Below, one piece after another: positions 1 to 11,260 of a DNA stretch of 64,000 bases (positions are counted from its first letter, which is position 1; every line of letters starts with the position of its first letter). The stretch lies in contig CAUYUJ010019099.1 in the NCBI GenBank assembly GCA_963575745.1, positions 1-64,000 on the forward strand. Reading direction: 5' to 3'. The translations under genes and the position numbers were made by a program. This stretch comes from Prorocentrum cordatum (taxonomy: Eukaryota > Sar > Dinophyceae > Prorocentrales > Prorocentraceae). The notes beneath the pieces are model-generated. The model made no database searches, was not told where the DNA came from, and was given only the letters and a program-made list of their open reading frames with translations.

Positions 1-154
1 AATGTGACAAGGAACGTGCCAGGTTGCAATGCTGAGTATATCGATCTTGATGTACCGTGCCGAGGGCTGTGCTGTTCTGCGCCGTGCTGATTTGCGATGT
101 GCCATGCCGCGATTGTGCGGGACGTGCCAAGGGGACGCGCTACGGAACGTGCTG

Positions 155-945
155 GGGACAAGCGTTTCGCTCGAGACAGCCTGTCAAAATCCTCATGCTA
201 GACATCCGCCTGAGCGACCTGGACACGTGAAAACAAGCGTTTCGCTCAACACATCCTCAACACATTCTCATGCTAGACATCCGCCTGGGCGAACTGGACA
301 CGTAAAAACAAGTGGTTCGCTCGAGACATCCTCACTTCATGTGAGACGTCCGCCTGGGTGACCTGGGCACGTGAAAACAAGCGTTTCGCTCGAGACGTTT
401 TCAACACCTACTTATTCTAGACATCCGCCTGGGCGACCTGACCTGTACACGTGAAAGCAAGCGTCTCGCTCGAGACATCCTCAACACATCTTCATGTTAG
501 ACATCCGCCTGGGCGACCTGGACACGTGAAAACAAGCGTATCTCTCGAGACATTCTCAACACATCCTCATGCTAGGCATCCCCCTGGGCAACCTGGACAC
601 ATGCAAACAAGCATCTCGATCGAGACTTCCTCAACACATCCTCATGCTAGACATCCGCCTGGGCCACGAGGACGCGTGAAACCAAGCGTCTCGCTCGAGA
701 CATCCTCAACAAATCTGGGCGCTAGACCTCTGCCTGGGCAACCTGGAGGCGTGAAACCAAGCGTCTCGCTCGAGACATCCTCAAGACCTGGGCAAGTGAA
801 AACAAGCATTTCTCTTGAGAGATCCTCTGAATTCTGGTCCCCAGAAGAGGACAATCTATAACACAAAACAAGCGTTTCGCCCGAGACGTCCTCAACAAAT
901 TCTGAAAAAAAAGTGTTTCGCTCGAGACATCCTCAAAAATAGTTC
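155..945. repeat. 74-77 bp tandem repeat array carrying the TTTCGCTCGAGACATCCTC motif
   Basis: About ten imperfect copies follow one another. Each has an AAACAAGCGTTTCGCTCGAG core, then ACATCCTCAACACATCCTCA, then a stretch ending GCCTGGGCGACCTGGACACG. Copies near the right end are shorter and more diverged. The short open frames here are periodic and differ between copies, so they are not taken as genes. The CTCGAGACATCCTC core recurs alone or in small groups near 11.26-11.53, 23.37, 36.3-36.6, 40.21 and 48.49 kb, so the array is a local expansion of a dispersed motif. Confidence 0.85.
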
Positions 946-1440
946 CGCCGGCCCTGGGCGGCCTCGTTACTTATGGCATGATAATTCCGCCGGCCCTACA
1001 GCCGTCGAAACCGGGGGTAAACCAACTAATCGGGAGCGGCCAAGAGGGGGGTGTCCAAGAGGGGGGGGTACAAATCATGACCGGCGGCATGTGCGCGGCC
1101 CAGCGGGGGGGCCAGGGACGTAATGAAATAAGAAGGGGCGCCATGAGATCTGGGGAAATATCATGGCCCACGCCATGATATCCACCCCCACCCCCTAGTC
1201 ATCACCCCCCTCTTTTCCGCCCCCGAGAACCCTGGGCCCGCGCCCTTTCCGGGAAAAAACGACGGCGCCGTCGACGTCGTCGCCTGCCACACTCCCCTTC
1301 AGGGCGCACCGCGGCCACCCCTGGGCGCCCCGGCGGGCGACGGGCGTGCCGCGGAGGCCAGGTCGGATGGGATGCCATCGAGCGCGCTGTGGGAGTAAAC
1401 CTGCGTGCCGGCCAGCCGACAGCCCTCGTTCGCATCCGCG
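925..1440. repeat. dispersed repeat paired with 11.51-11.70 kb, then unassigned GC-rich DNA
   Basis: The segment after the last CTCGAGACATCCTC copy (two CGCCGGCC blocks about 50 bp apart, a CCTCGTTA segment, then ACCGGGGG) matches the same succession at 11.51-11.62 kb. A CCCTTTCCGGGAAAAA motif at about 1.24 kb also recurs at 11.64 kb. The remainder to the TCC microsatellite is GC-rich, with overlapping open frames on both strands that show no recognisable domain. Confidence 0.5.
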
Positions 1441-1814
1441 TCCTCCTCCTCCTCCTCCTCGTCCTCCTGCTCCTCCTCCTCCTCCTCCTCCTCCTCCTCC
1501 TCCTCCTCCTCCTCCTCCTCCTCCTCCTCCTCCTCCTGCCCTCCTCATCCTCCTCCTGCTCCATATCTCATCATGGTGGGATATGTGGATTATCATCCTT
1601 ATCATTATCATCATCATCATTCATCATCATCATCATCATATATATCATCATCATCATCAATCATCATCATCATCATCATCATCATACGCATTCATCATCA
1701 TCAATCATCATCGTCACCACCATCACACATCATCATCATCATATCATCATCTCATCATCATCCTCATCATCATCGTCATCATCATCATCACCTCATCATC
1801 ATCATCATCAACAA

Positions 1815-1875
<61 letters not shown>

Positions 1876-2037
1876 GCATCACCATCACCATCACCATCAC
1901 AATCACCATCACCATCACCATCACCATCACCGTCACCACCACAAGCAACATCACCAGCACCATCACCATCACCATCATCACTACCACCACCACCACCACC
2001 GCCGTCATGATGATCATCATCATCATCATCCTCATCC

Positions 2038-2090
<53 letters not shown>

Positions 2091-2289
2091 GTCATCGTCA
2101 TTGTCATCGTCATCAGCAGCATCATCATCAGCAGCATCATCATCATCATCACCACCATCACCATCACCATCACCACAATCACCATCGCTGTCATCATCAC
2201 CATCACCATCACCAAAATCACTACCACCACCACTACCGTCATGATCAAGATCATGATCATCATCACCATCACCATCATCATCAGCATCG

Positions 2290-2325
<36 letters not shown>

Positions 2326-2335
2326 CAATCATCAC

Positions 2336-2380
<45 letters not shown>

Positions 2381-2790
2381 GACCATAACCATCACATCAC
2401 AATCACCATCACCGTCACATCATCATCACCATCCTAAGCACCACCACCATCACCATCACAATCACCATTACCGTCACCATCATCACTACCACCACCGCCA
2501 CCGTCACGTGCATCATCATCATCATCATCATCAGCATCATCATCATCGTCGTCGTCGTCGTCATCGTCATGGTCATCGTCATTGTCGTCATCCTCATTAT
2601 CGTCATCGTCATGGTCATCGTCATTGTCGTCATCATCAACAGCATCATCATCATCGTCGTCAGGAACAGCAGCAGCAGCATCATCGTCACCATCACCGTT
2701 ATCATCGATATTACCACCACCATAAGCACAATCCTCATCGTAATCATCATCAGCATCATCAGCAGTAGTGGCATCATAATATCATCGTCA
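1438..2790. repeat. compound (TCC)n then (ATC)n microsatellite
   Basis: About 110 bp of nearly pure TCC is followed by about 1.2 kb of ATC/CAT repeats broken by ACC, GTC and AGC variants. All three frames of each strand stay open, giving poly-Leu/Ser/Pro, poly-Ile/Ser/His or poly-Met/Val. These are not credible proteins. Confidence 0.95.
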
Positions 2791-2799
2791 CCACCATCA

Positions 2800-3140
2800 C
2801 CCACTGTATCCACCTCCAGCTCCTCATCCACCTTCACTTCCTTTTAACATCTTCGCTCCTCCCCGTCGCGCATCCTCCTCTGGCTGCCAGCCACCCAGCC
2901 CAGCCAGGCAGGATGGTGCTGAGGAGGAGATAGGAAGGGACACGAACACTGGTTTGCTCGCACTCCCGTCAATGCGGGGCCTAACCAGCACGTAGCCGGT
3001 CACGAGTACCAACTCCCATATGTATTTTGTTTCGACCGCTGCCCTGCTGATGTCTCTCCACCCATAGAAATGAAGGATTCGGGTGGGTAGCCCCATAACG
3101 GCCTCACCACGACGGCGAGGCCGCAAGGAGGCCATACGCT
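2800..3140. other. non-repetitive island with one unrecognised open frame
   Basis: The minus strand is open from 3135 to 2824 (103 codons) between two simple-sequence tracts. The frame has mixed composition, with a hydrophobic segment near its middle and an aromatic-rich stretch about 20 residues in. I recognise no domain, and no splice or start context supports it over chance. Confidence 0.2.
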
Positions 3141-3319
3141 AGTGACTTGCGCGTTCGCGGCCAATCCGCGGCCAGCTTACGACGACCCCGCGCCCTTCAC
3201 TGGAGGAAGGACGAGGGTGACAGCATGGATGACGGGGAGGGCAGCGATGCGAGCAGGAGGACGACAAGTAGGAAGACAAGCACGCGGACGAGGAGAAACA
3301 GATAGAGGACGACGAGTAC

Positions 3320-3400
3320 GAGGAGGAACAAGCGGAGGAGGAGGAGGAGGAGGAGGACAAGGAGGAGGAGGCGAAGGACGACGACGACGAAGGAGGACGG
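3320..3400. repeat. (GGA)n-rich microsatellite
   Basis: Short GGA/GAC-rich tract within purine-rich DNA. It gives Gly- or Arg-rich frames on the plus strand and Ser-rich frames on the minus strand. Confidence 0.8.
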
Positions 3401-3454
3401 TAAGGAGCCCGAGGGTAAGGACGTCGGAGAAGGGGGGGTCCTCGTGATCTCTTG

Positions 3455-3775
3455 AGGCTACCCTTGGGGCTATCGGGGTCATCTGGGGCTATCTTGGGGT
3501 ATCCTGGGGGCCTGTTGGGGGCTCGTCGGGATCCTCTTGGGGGCTTCTGGGGTCCTCTTGGGCTGTCTTGGCGTGTCTTCGGGTTCTCTCAGGCCGTCTT
3601 GGGCGTGTCTTCGGGTCCTCTTGGGCTGTCTTGGGGGCTCTCTCAGGCCGTCTTGGCGCCATCTTGGGCTATCTTGGCCGTTTGGGGGGTTCCTGGGGCT
3701 CTTTGGGGGGCCTTGTGGGGCCCTCTTGGGGTCCTCCGGGTGGGCCTTTTGGAGCTCTTTTGGGCCACGGTGGCA
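3455..3775. repeat. degenerate G-rich tandem repeat (CTTGGGG/GTCCTC units)
   Basis: Repeated GGGGTCCTCTTGGG, GGCTGTCTTGG and TCTCAGGCCGTCTTGG blocks follow one another in irregular 20-35 bp steps. The plus-strand frames (Gly, Leu, Ser, Trp rich) are by-products of the repeats. Confidence 0.7.
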
Positions 3776-4029
3776 AGACCATGTTGACTCGGAACCCCCT
3801 CCGTAGCTCTTTGTTTGAGGATGTCCCTAACAAAATGGCCATTGGTCAGAAACCGATCCGGTCAAGAACGGGAAGCGCTGGTTCTCTGAGCTTGCGTGCG
3901 CACACGCGCATGGATTTACACCCACCACGCATGTGTGCAGATGGGGTTCAGTCGCTAGGCTCCCCTAAATGCAAGATGGTTGAAATTGGTAGCTTGTGTT
4001 TAACGGTTGTCTACAATTGCTTTGGGCAG

Positions 4030-5250
4030 GTGTTGCGCGTGATCTGTGCACGCAATATGTACATGTGTGCGTGCGCGTGTGAGTGTGTTTTGGGTGCTTT
4101 GGGTACTACGAGGGCTGGGGTGTCAGTCGCCGCACCAGTCTCTGGGAACGCAGGCTCGCGGCGCTGCGGCGCTTCGAGATCTCTCTGGAGCCGCAGTGCT
4201 GGAGGCTGCGCCCCGCGCGTGTGCGTGTGTATGCCTGTGTGTGCGGCCATGTGCGTGTGTGCCCGTTTGTGCGAGCGCCTGTACGAATATGCCGAGGGGG
4301 CGGGAGGGGGGGTGCGGCATGCGTGCAGGGTGCGTGCGGAGCGGGCCGGGCGGGGGGGGGGCTCACGATGTGCGCGCGGTGTGCCTGGCGGGCGGGCGGA
4401 GGTGCTTGTACGGTGTGCGTACGGGGTGTGTGCCTGGCGGGCGGTTGAGTGGTTGCCTGTGGTTGCTTTGGTCAACTGTTGCGCGTGGTCTGTGACGTGC
4501 GTGTGAGTATGTGCATGAGGAGTGCATGCGCGTGTGCGTGTATGTGCGTGTTCGGTGCTGCGGATACTATGAGGGTAAGGGTGTCAGTCGCCGCGCCAGT
4601 CTCTGACAACGCAGGCTCGCGGCGCTGCGGCGCCCACGAGCTGGCTTTGGAGCCGCCGTGCTAGAGGCTGCGCCCTGCGCGTGTGCGTGTGTTTGCGCGT
4701 GCGGCCGCGTGCGTGCATGCGTTTGTGTGCGCGCGTCTGTGCGAAGGGAGGGGAGAGGGGGCACGGCGTGCGTGCGGGGCGTGTAGGGGGGGGGTGGGGG
4801 AGGTGCACGGTGTGCATACGTGTGTGCCTGGCGGGCGGGCGGGGGCGCGCACACTGTGCGCGCACGGGGTGTGTGCATGGCGGGCGGGGGAGAGGGGCGA
4901 GCGGTGTGCGTACCCTTTGTGTTTCGTGTGGGTGGTGGTGTGGGTCAGGTTTGTGTCGTGTACGTATATATATACATATATCAACATACCGATATACACA
5001 TCTATCTACATATAGAAATGCATATATGTGAATGTGGGTATTTGTGCGTTGGGGTGTATTGTGTGGTATGTGCGTTGACTGGATTGTGCGTTGTGTGGTG
5101 GTGGTGTGTGGGTGTTAATGGACGACGGTACTGACAGTGGCAATGACGTGACGATGATGGTGATGATGCCGATGACAACGATGCTGATGATGATGACGAC
5201 GATGAAGATAACAATCCCGATGCGAGTGAACTTTTCTCACCGCGGGCGGA
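4030..5250. repeat. GT/GC-rich composite repeat, related to 34.3-36.25 kb
   Basis: GTGTGCGTGCG-type DNA contains two copies (about 4.12-4.24 and 4.59-4.69 kb) of a 110-120 bp segment, GTGTCAGTCGCCGC...GGCTCGCGGCGCTGCGGCGC. A third copy is at 34.36-34.47 kb. The right part (GTGTTAATG, ACGG/ATGGCACTGACA, GATGACGTGA, GATGCCGATG) recurs in the same order at 36.14-36.22 kb. This looks like one long dispersed repeat present twice. Confidence 0.7.
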
Positions 5251-5740
5251 GCGTGGCCACGGGCAAGAAAGTAAACAATTCTCCCTCGTATAATGTGGCT
5301 CCTGGCGGGGAAGAAAATCGGGCGCTCGCCCTCGTCAGGATTATCGTTGGGAATGATGTGCTGATGATGTACGTGTATGGGAAGATGATACTTAGTTATC
5401 GTAGCGAGTGTCGCTGCTGGCGGCTACTGGCGGCTGCTGGCGGCTCTGCAAGAGAGGGCCCTAAAGACTGAGCGGGGCCCTTCTGCGAGAGGGGCCCCTC
5501 AAGACTGAGGATTGAGCCCGAAACGGTTGCCCGAGACGGGAGATGAACAACACAAGCAAAAGCAGGAGAACACAAATACGCGAGCTGACAGGTAAGGCAC
5601 AGAAAGTAAAACGATACCCGTTTCAGACTGGCACCTCTCTAGTTGCCTGGAAACTCGCCCAGTGCCTTTACAAATCGCTGAATGGCTGGCTGGACGAAGG
5701 TCTCGCGCAAAGTACCTGAAATCTTGCTGGGGTGGCGGCT
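5250..5740. other. unassigned spacer
   Basis: No coding or RNA feature is recognised. A short TGGCGGCTACTGGCGGCTGC tandem lies near 5.42 kb, and two related AAGACTGAG/GGGGCCC segments follow between 5.45 and 5.52 kb. Confidence 0.4.
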
Positions 5741-5741
5741 C

Positions 5742-6692
5742 ACATGCTGCTAGTCGGAGTCCACCGCCTCGAGTCTGCTCCTGGATTGTTCAAGATGGAC
5801 GAAACGTTCAGCAGAACAGGCTGCTCGTCAAGGCACGACTTCTCCTTGGCGACGCAGCCATACAAGCTATTGCAATCTGCGGTGACGTAGAGCGGCGCAG
5901 CACGCAGGCGGCTGTTTCCAATCTCAGCGGCGACGTAAGACTCCAGTCAAAACCTCGCTCAGAAACGTAATAGCGTAAGAACCACTGTCGACGGCAACGT
6001 TGGCAGCACACGCCTCTGCGACCAGGGTAGAACGAGCCTGGCGCTGCGTGCGAGCGCTACGCCAGCTGGCTGTGGAAATAGAGGCGGAGCGGGCTAAAGC
6101 CCCACGACGAGCCCAGACGATGATGGCACACGTCTGGATCTTCAGGTTCTGGGCGCTGGCCCAGCTCGAGTCCCCGAAGGCGGCCGCGATGACGTCCGGA
6201 TCCCCAGTGTCGTGGAACCAACGGATGGGCTGCGTGGTGATGCCGACCTCTGGGGTCTGGCGAAGATGTTCGATCGTCTTGCGCGTCTCTTCCTCGGCAA
6301 TCCGGGGATCCTCACTCTGAAACAACAACACGTACGCGGCCGCATCGGGCCGACGGATCCCGGCTGGCGACCGGCTATTCTCGATACATCTCCTCATCTC
6401 GGTGCGGTCTGCCGCCGTCAAGAAGCCGCCCTCGCGGATCTGGCTGGCGGGCATGCGGCTGACCATGTACTTCTTCTGGTTGATGACGACGCGCCCGTCG
6501 GCGTATTGGTGGCTGTCGCGATCGCGCCAGACGACCTCCTGAGGCAAGAGGACAAGCTTCCCCCACCAGTGCGACCAGATGTAGGGCACGCGAGCGGGTC
6601 ACACGTCCAGCGACTCGGCCTTCGATCATAATATCCAGCAGGAGGTCGCACAGTTGCTCGGGGAACACACATGTGCCTTTTTTATTAGACAT
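5742..6692 (-). pseudogene. Ty1/copia retrotransposon fragment: end of reverse transcriptase plus RNase H, broken
   Basis: The minus-strand frame 6589-5924 reads like the end of a dinoflagellate copia Pol. It has a segment ending VVINQKKYMVSRM, typical of the stretch after the RT catalytic core, then the RNase H part with FGDSSW and SARTQRQARSTLVAEA. In another frame just downstream (about 5910-5745) the usual C-terminal part follows, with ADCNSLY and then RRWTPTSSM and a stop. A frameshift near 5.91 kb and that stop break the frame. Upstream of 6589 the apparent continuation (CVFPEQLCDLLLDIM) is in a different frame. Gag, protease, integrase, the RT YVDD box and LTRs are absent. It abuts the LINE fragment that starts on the opposite strand at about 6.67 kb. 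Confidence 0.75.
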
Positions 6693-9470
6693 GAGTAAAA
6701 GCTATGATATGTTTGATCTTCGTGCACTGCTTCAAGAGGGCCAAGAGTTGGGCTTTCCGTTGCAACTTATGTGGCTACTTATTCAGAGCTACCGACAGCC
6801 CCGTCGGATTAAGGCCTTTGGGAGTGTTTCTCTGGCTTTCCGATCTTTCCAAGGGATCCTGGCGGGGTGCACTCACGCCAAACATCTGTTGTATTTGCTC
6901 ACATATAGGTCGGTCCAGAGGGTCTCCAAGGTGTCTCCTACTGTTACCCCGAGAACGCTCATGGATGACATTGGGCTCCAGAGTATCTCCGAAGATCCCA
7001 AAGAGGCCGGGTTTCTTGCATTAGCTGCTAGAGGCTTCATCCAGGACTCGAAGGGACTCGGCATGGTCTTGAAGGCGTCGAAGTCTGGGGCTGCTGCTGG
7101 TTCTCGGAAGTTCTGGAAAGGGGTGCAGTTCCACATGGGCTCCATGAAGATCCCGTACAAAGGGCACATGAGGAACCTGGGTCACGAGCTCACGGGGCCA
7201 AGGGTCATTAGAGGCATGTAGAAGCAACGTCTGAAGCGCCTCCGAGAGCGCAAGGCTCGCTTCTCGATGCTCAAGGCTCGCTTCTCGATGCTCAAGGCTG
7301 CACTGTTGCGCACGGGCGCCCTTCCTTCAGCGGCGCATGGTGCTGCAGTCGCTGGAGTCAGTGATGTTGCACTTCGTGAGCTGCGTCTTTTTGCCGCCGT
7401 CTTGAACGGCGCGCCAAGCAGGTCGAGCACCAGTGTCACAGCCTATTTGGTCAGCCACAAGAATGAGTTCTACGACCCTATATCATGCTACACTCGCCGT
7501 CGTTCTAAAGTTTGCTGAGTGGGTCTGGGACGGTCGCATATCGGATAGTCGTTTGCATCGGGCTTGGGAAGCTCTCAGAGACAAGGTCGGTACGATGTCT
7601 TGGGCTTCTACTCGGGGCCCGATGAGGGCCTGCTGGATGACGCTACGACGTCTAGGTTGGAACCTGGTGGCTAGTCATATGGTGGCTGATGACTTAAGTA
7701 ACGTGTTCGATCTTCGTGTGCTGTGCCTTGCCGATCTGAGGTTTTCCTCACTCAGGGGATCCAGCGTTGGCAGGACGAGCGGTTGCTCAAGCATGTTACA
7801 CCGCGGAGACCGTGGATCAGGTCTGGCATCGAGGCTTGAGGAATTCTCTGGCAGGTATCAAGTGCGTTCGCCGTTTAGGGGCCCTCCAAGCGCACTGGTC
7901 GGGAAACCTCCCCATACCTCAATTCCAGGATGCTCGTCAGAAGGTCCCCATCAGGCCATGTGTCGCTTGTGGGGCCCAGTCTCAGGGAGTGTGGGGACAC
8001 GTGCTCTACGATTGCCCCGTGCTGCTCGAGCAGCGCCAGGACTTATTGGACGTTTCGGAGTACTTGGAGGCAACCAGAGGTATGCTTTTGAAAGGGGGTC
8101 AGCTACAAGAGGGAGGCCTGTCTTGGGAGTCTAACGACTTGTTCTTCGGGGTTCCTGGACCTCCCCTGGGTATTCCAGGCCTGGACACCATTAGCTCCGA
8201 GGTCCTCAGATGGGGCGACACCGAGGGCCGTTGGGGCCCCAAGAGTTTCACAGATGGATCGGGTCTCGCTTCTAGTGTTCCAGAGGCTCGGCGGTGCGGC
8301 CACTCGTGCATCCAGCTCGACCCGCAGTCGCTGCTGCCGATCCGTGCCGTCTTCGGGCCGTTGCCTTACTATGTGCAGACTGTCGGCCGTGCTGAGAGAT
8401 ATGCTATCAAGATGGGTTTAGAAGTTAATCCTGATCATGAATTGTTTGTCTCGGATCTCCTGGGCTGGCGGTGGAGGGCCAGTCGTGGGCAGATTCTCTT
8501 CAGCACGGCCGCTCGAAGCATGCCAGGATCTGGCGTGAATTTTTTTCAGGCCGCCCAGCGATGAGCTGATGGGCGGCCACTGCAGTTCGAGTGGACCACA
8601 GCGCATCGTGATCCCGACAGTGTGCTGGACGACCCGCGAGAATTGGAACACTGGCTCGGCAACGCCTGGGCCGATTATGTTGCCAAGGCAGGAGCGGCGC
8701 GCCATGTGATCGCCAGTACGGTGACCGAGTCGCTCGCGGAGGCCTTGCAAATCCACAGAGCGACACTCCGGTTCGTCTCCTGGGCCTGCCTTCGAGTTAT
8801 CGTCTCAGAGAGTTGGGGTCGTGGGCCTGCTCCGTCGGTTCGGGATCCCCTTCGTGGGGTTCTGGGCAAGCTCGTCGTCTTCTGTCGAGAGTCTGATCAC
8901 GAGCTCTGGTGGTGCAGGAGGCTTAGGGAACACCGCTGCAGGAGTTGCGGGAGGTCGGCTCGTTCGGATACGACGTTGGCGTGGCTTCGCACGGGGTCAG
9001 GCAGGAAATGTGAGCCTTCGGCTATTCAGCGCCTTGCCTGTTCAGAGTGGGTTAGGAATTCGAAGGAGGTTTGGGTCAGGTTGTCGGACCCTCGCCTCAC
9101 GCCCTCTCAGGAGCTCGCCGATGATTTCTTGAGAGACGGCCCTAGTCGGGCCCCGCGGGAACCCGCTCCTGGACCCGTGGACCCTCCCCAGCTGCAGGAG
9201 CCTGGCGAAGCTTCAAATATTTCGGGTCGGCTGAGCTCATAGCGGAATTCGCTGAATTGGGCCACGACGTGTTCTGTGTTAATTCGGTGTACTGCTGCCG
9301 TAAGTGTGCAGGCACCACGACCCTCGAGACGGCTCGGAGCGTTCGGAAGCTCCGCCGTGCGCGCTTGGGGCTCTCAATCCGAGCACTCGTGCCAACCAGC
9401 TGGGGTTGATCGATAGGATCTTCCACGGCCGTCCTTGGCGCTCAAAGCGACCCGAGGGCAAGACGTAGTC
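6673..9470 (+). pseudogene. LINE-type (non-LTR) retrotransposon ORF2 remnant: RT, zinc finger, RNase H
   Basis: Successive plus-strand frames form one degraded polyprotein. It starts inside the RT domain (FLLDMSKSYD near 6.68 kb), then LAGCTHAKHLL, then an MDDI box at 6961-6972 in the place of the usual YVDD. After a stop at 7219-7221 the same frame continues to about 7.5 kb, then shifts. From about 7.77 kb a frame carries a CxxC...H...C zinc motif (CVACGAQ...GHVLYDCP, about 7.96-8.01 kb) and the RNase H start FTDGSG (Asp at 8252) with a Glu in GRAERYAI (8394). After a stop at 8562-8564 it continues with AWADYVAKAGA (Asp at 8672). A last Cys-rich segment (HDVFCVNSVYCCRKC) ends at about 9.47 kb. 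At least two internal stops and two or three frameshifts make it inactive. The 5' part (endonuclease) is missing. Confidence 0.8.
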
Positions 9471-9639
9471 GTAACTCGTTTTGCTTTCCTGGGAGTGGTT
9501 TCTCGGCGTCGGTTTTCCCTGGCCTTCGGTCGCCCTCTCAGTTCATAATATTCAGCCGCTACGCGGCCCCCTCAGGGTTTTCATTTGTTCCTGAGGCGTG
9601 TTCGACTCGGACGCGCTCTCAGTGGCCCTCATCCCTCCT

Positions 9640-9880
9640 CCCTCCTCCTCCTCCCTCCTCCCTCCTCCTCCTCCCTCCCTCCTCTCCTCCTCCTCCTCCT
9701 CCTCCTCCTCCTCCTCCTCCTCATCATCCTCCTCCTCCTCCTCCTCCTCCTCCTGCTCCTGCTCCTGCTCCTCCTCCTCTCCTCCTCCTCCTCCTCCTCC
9801 TCCTCCTCCTCCTCCCCTCCTCCTCCTCCTCCTCCTCCTCCTCCTCCTCCTCCTCCTCCTCCTCCTCCTCCTCCTCCTCA
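9640..9880. repeat. (TCC)n microsatellite
   Basis: Nearly pure TCC with a few TCA and TGC variants. Frames on both strands are poly-Ser/Leu/Pro or poly-Glu/Arg/Gly artefacts. Confidence 0.95.
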
Positions 9881-10147
9881 TGGTAGGCGCGCTCGCCGCG
9901 CAGGGCCCCGAGCGGCTGCCCCCGGGGGGCGCGGAGCGAGCGCGGAGCGGGCGGCGGCCGCGCCGAGCCTGCAGCTCGCCCACGTCATCATTCTGAGGGC
10001 AGAAGCACCTCGAGGGGCGGGGGGAGCGGAAGTCAAGGGGCCCAAGGACACACAAATAAGTACACACGAATAACATGATGGACCCACGAACCCGGAAAGG
10101 GATATAGACATGTGGAGCATGGACACGTTTTCATGATACCCAACTGG
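9881..10147. other. spacer with a partial copy of the 165-bp dispersed repeat
   Basis: GC-rich DNA precedes AAGGGGCCCAAGGACACACA AATAAGTACACACGAATAAC (about 10.03-10.07 kb). This matches the left end of the repeat present at 46.6, 57.49 and 62.59 kb. Nothing else is recognised. Confidence 0.45.
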
Positions 10148-10320
10148 GCAACACCTCACGAAACATCCCACGAGACACCTCACGAAACAGCCCACGAGAC
10201 ACCTCACGAAACATTCCACGAGACACCTCACGAAACATTTCACGAGACACCCCGCGAAACATTCCACGAGACACCCCACGAAACATTCCACGAGACACCC
10301 CACGAAACATTCCACGACGA
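10148..10320. repeat. 24-bp minisatellite
   Basis: About seven copies of a 24-mer made of CACGAAACATTC and CACGAGACACCT halves, with few changes. A multiple of three keeps frames open on both strands. The minus strand reads as a Met-Phe-Arg-Gly-Val-Ser repeat. Confidence 0.9.
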
Positions 10321-10344
10321 CAGGCAACCACTCAACCAAGGCGG

Positions 10345-11260
10345 TGTGGTCGTGCTGGGGAGTGGTCGTGCTGGGGTGTGGTCGTGCTGGGGGTGGTCGT
10401 GCTGGGGGTGGTCGTGCTGGGGGGGTGGTCGTGCTGGGGGGTGGTCGTGCTGGGGCGTGGTCGTGCTGGGGCGTGGTCGTGCTGGGGCGTGGTCGTGCTG
10501 GGGCGTGGTCGTGCTGGGGCGTGGTCGTGCTGGGGTGTGGTCGTGCTGTGGTAAGGTCGTGCTGGGGTGCGGTCGTGCTGGGGTGTGGTCTTGCTGGGGT
10601 GGGGTCGTGCTGGGGTGTGATCGTGCTGGGGTGGGGTCGTGCTGGGGTGTGGTCGTGCTGGGGTGTGGTCGTGCTAGGGTGGGGTCGTGCTGGGGTGGGG
10701 TCGTGCTGGGGAGTGGTCGTGCTGGGGGTGGTCGTGCTGGGGTGTGGTCATGCTGGGGCGTGGTCGTGCTGGGGTGGGGTCGTGCTGGGGTGGGGTCGTG
10801 CTGGGGTGGGTTCGTGCTGGGGTGCTCCGCACCCTGTGATTTATCGATCGGGTCGTGCTGGGGTGTGGTCGTGCTGGGGTGTGGTCGTGCTGGGGTGTGG
10901 TCGTGCTGGGGAGTGGTCGTGCTGGGGTGTGGTCGTGCTGGGGGGGTGTGTGCGTGCTGGGGGTGTGGTCGTGCTGGGGGGGTGGTCGTGCTGGTGGCTG
11001 TGGTCGTGCTGGGGCGTGGTCGTGCTGGGGCGTGGTCGTGCTGGGGTGTGGGTCGTGCTGTGGTGAGGTCGTGCTGGGGTGTGGTCGTGCTGGGGTGTGG
11101 TCTTGCTGGGGTAGGGTCGTGCTGGGGTCGGGTCGTGCTGCGTGCTGGGGTATGGTCGTGCTGGGGTGGGGTCGTGCTGGGTGGGGTCGTGCTGGGGTGG
11201 TCGTGCTGGGGTGTGGTCGTGCGTGGGGTGTGGTCGTGCTGGGGTGGGGTCGTGCATTTC
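10345..11260. repeat. 16-17 bp G-rich minisatellite (GGTGTGGTCGTGCTGGG type)
   Basis: More than 50 tandem copies of a GTGGTCGTGCTGGGG core run for about 900 bp, with length variation in the G run. The strand bias is extreme, with closely spaced G runs on the plus strand. The array is interrupted near 10.83 kb by CACCCTGTGATTTATCGATC, which recurs at about 11.47 kb outside the array. Frames on both strands are periodic and not credible proteins. Confidence 0.95.

Noticed and set aside
155-945. 74-bp periodic repeats with a conserved core, CRISPR-like at first glance
   Set aside because: The sequence between cores is also repeated, not variable, and the core is dispersed elsewhere.
1346-2768. 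Long plus-strand ORFs (363 and 459 codons) rich in His, Ile, Ser, Thr
   Set aside because: They are translations of (TCC)n/(ATC)n microsatellites. All frames on both strands are open and low-complexity.
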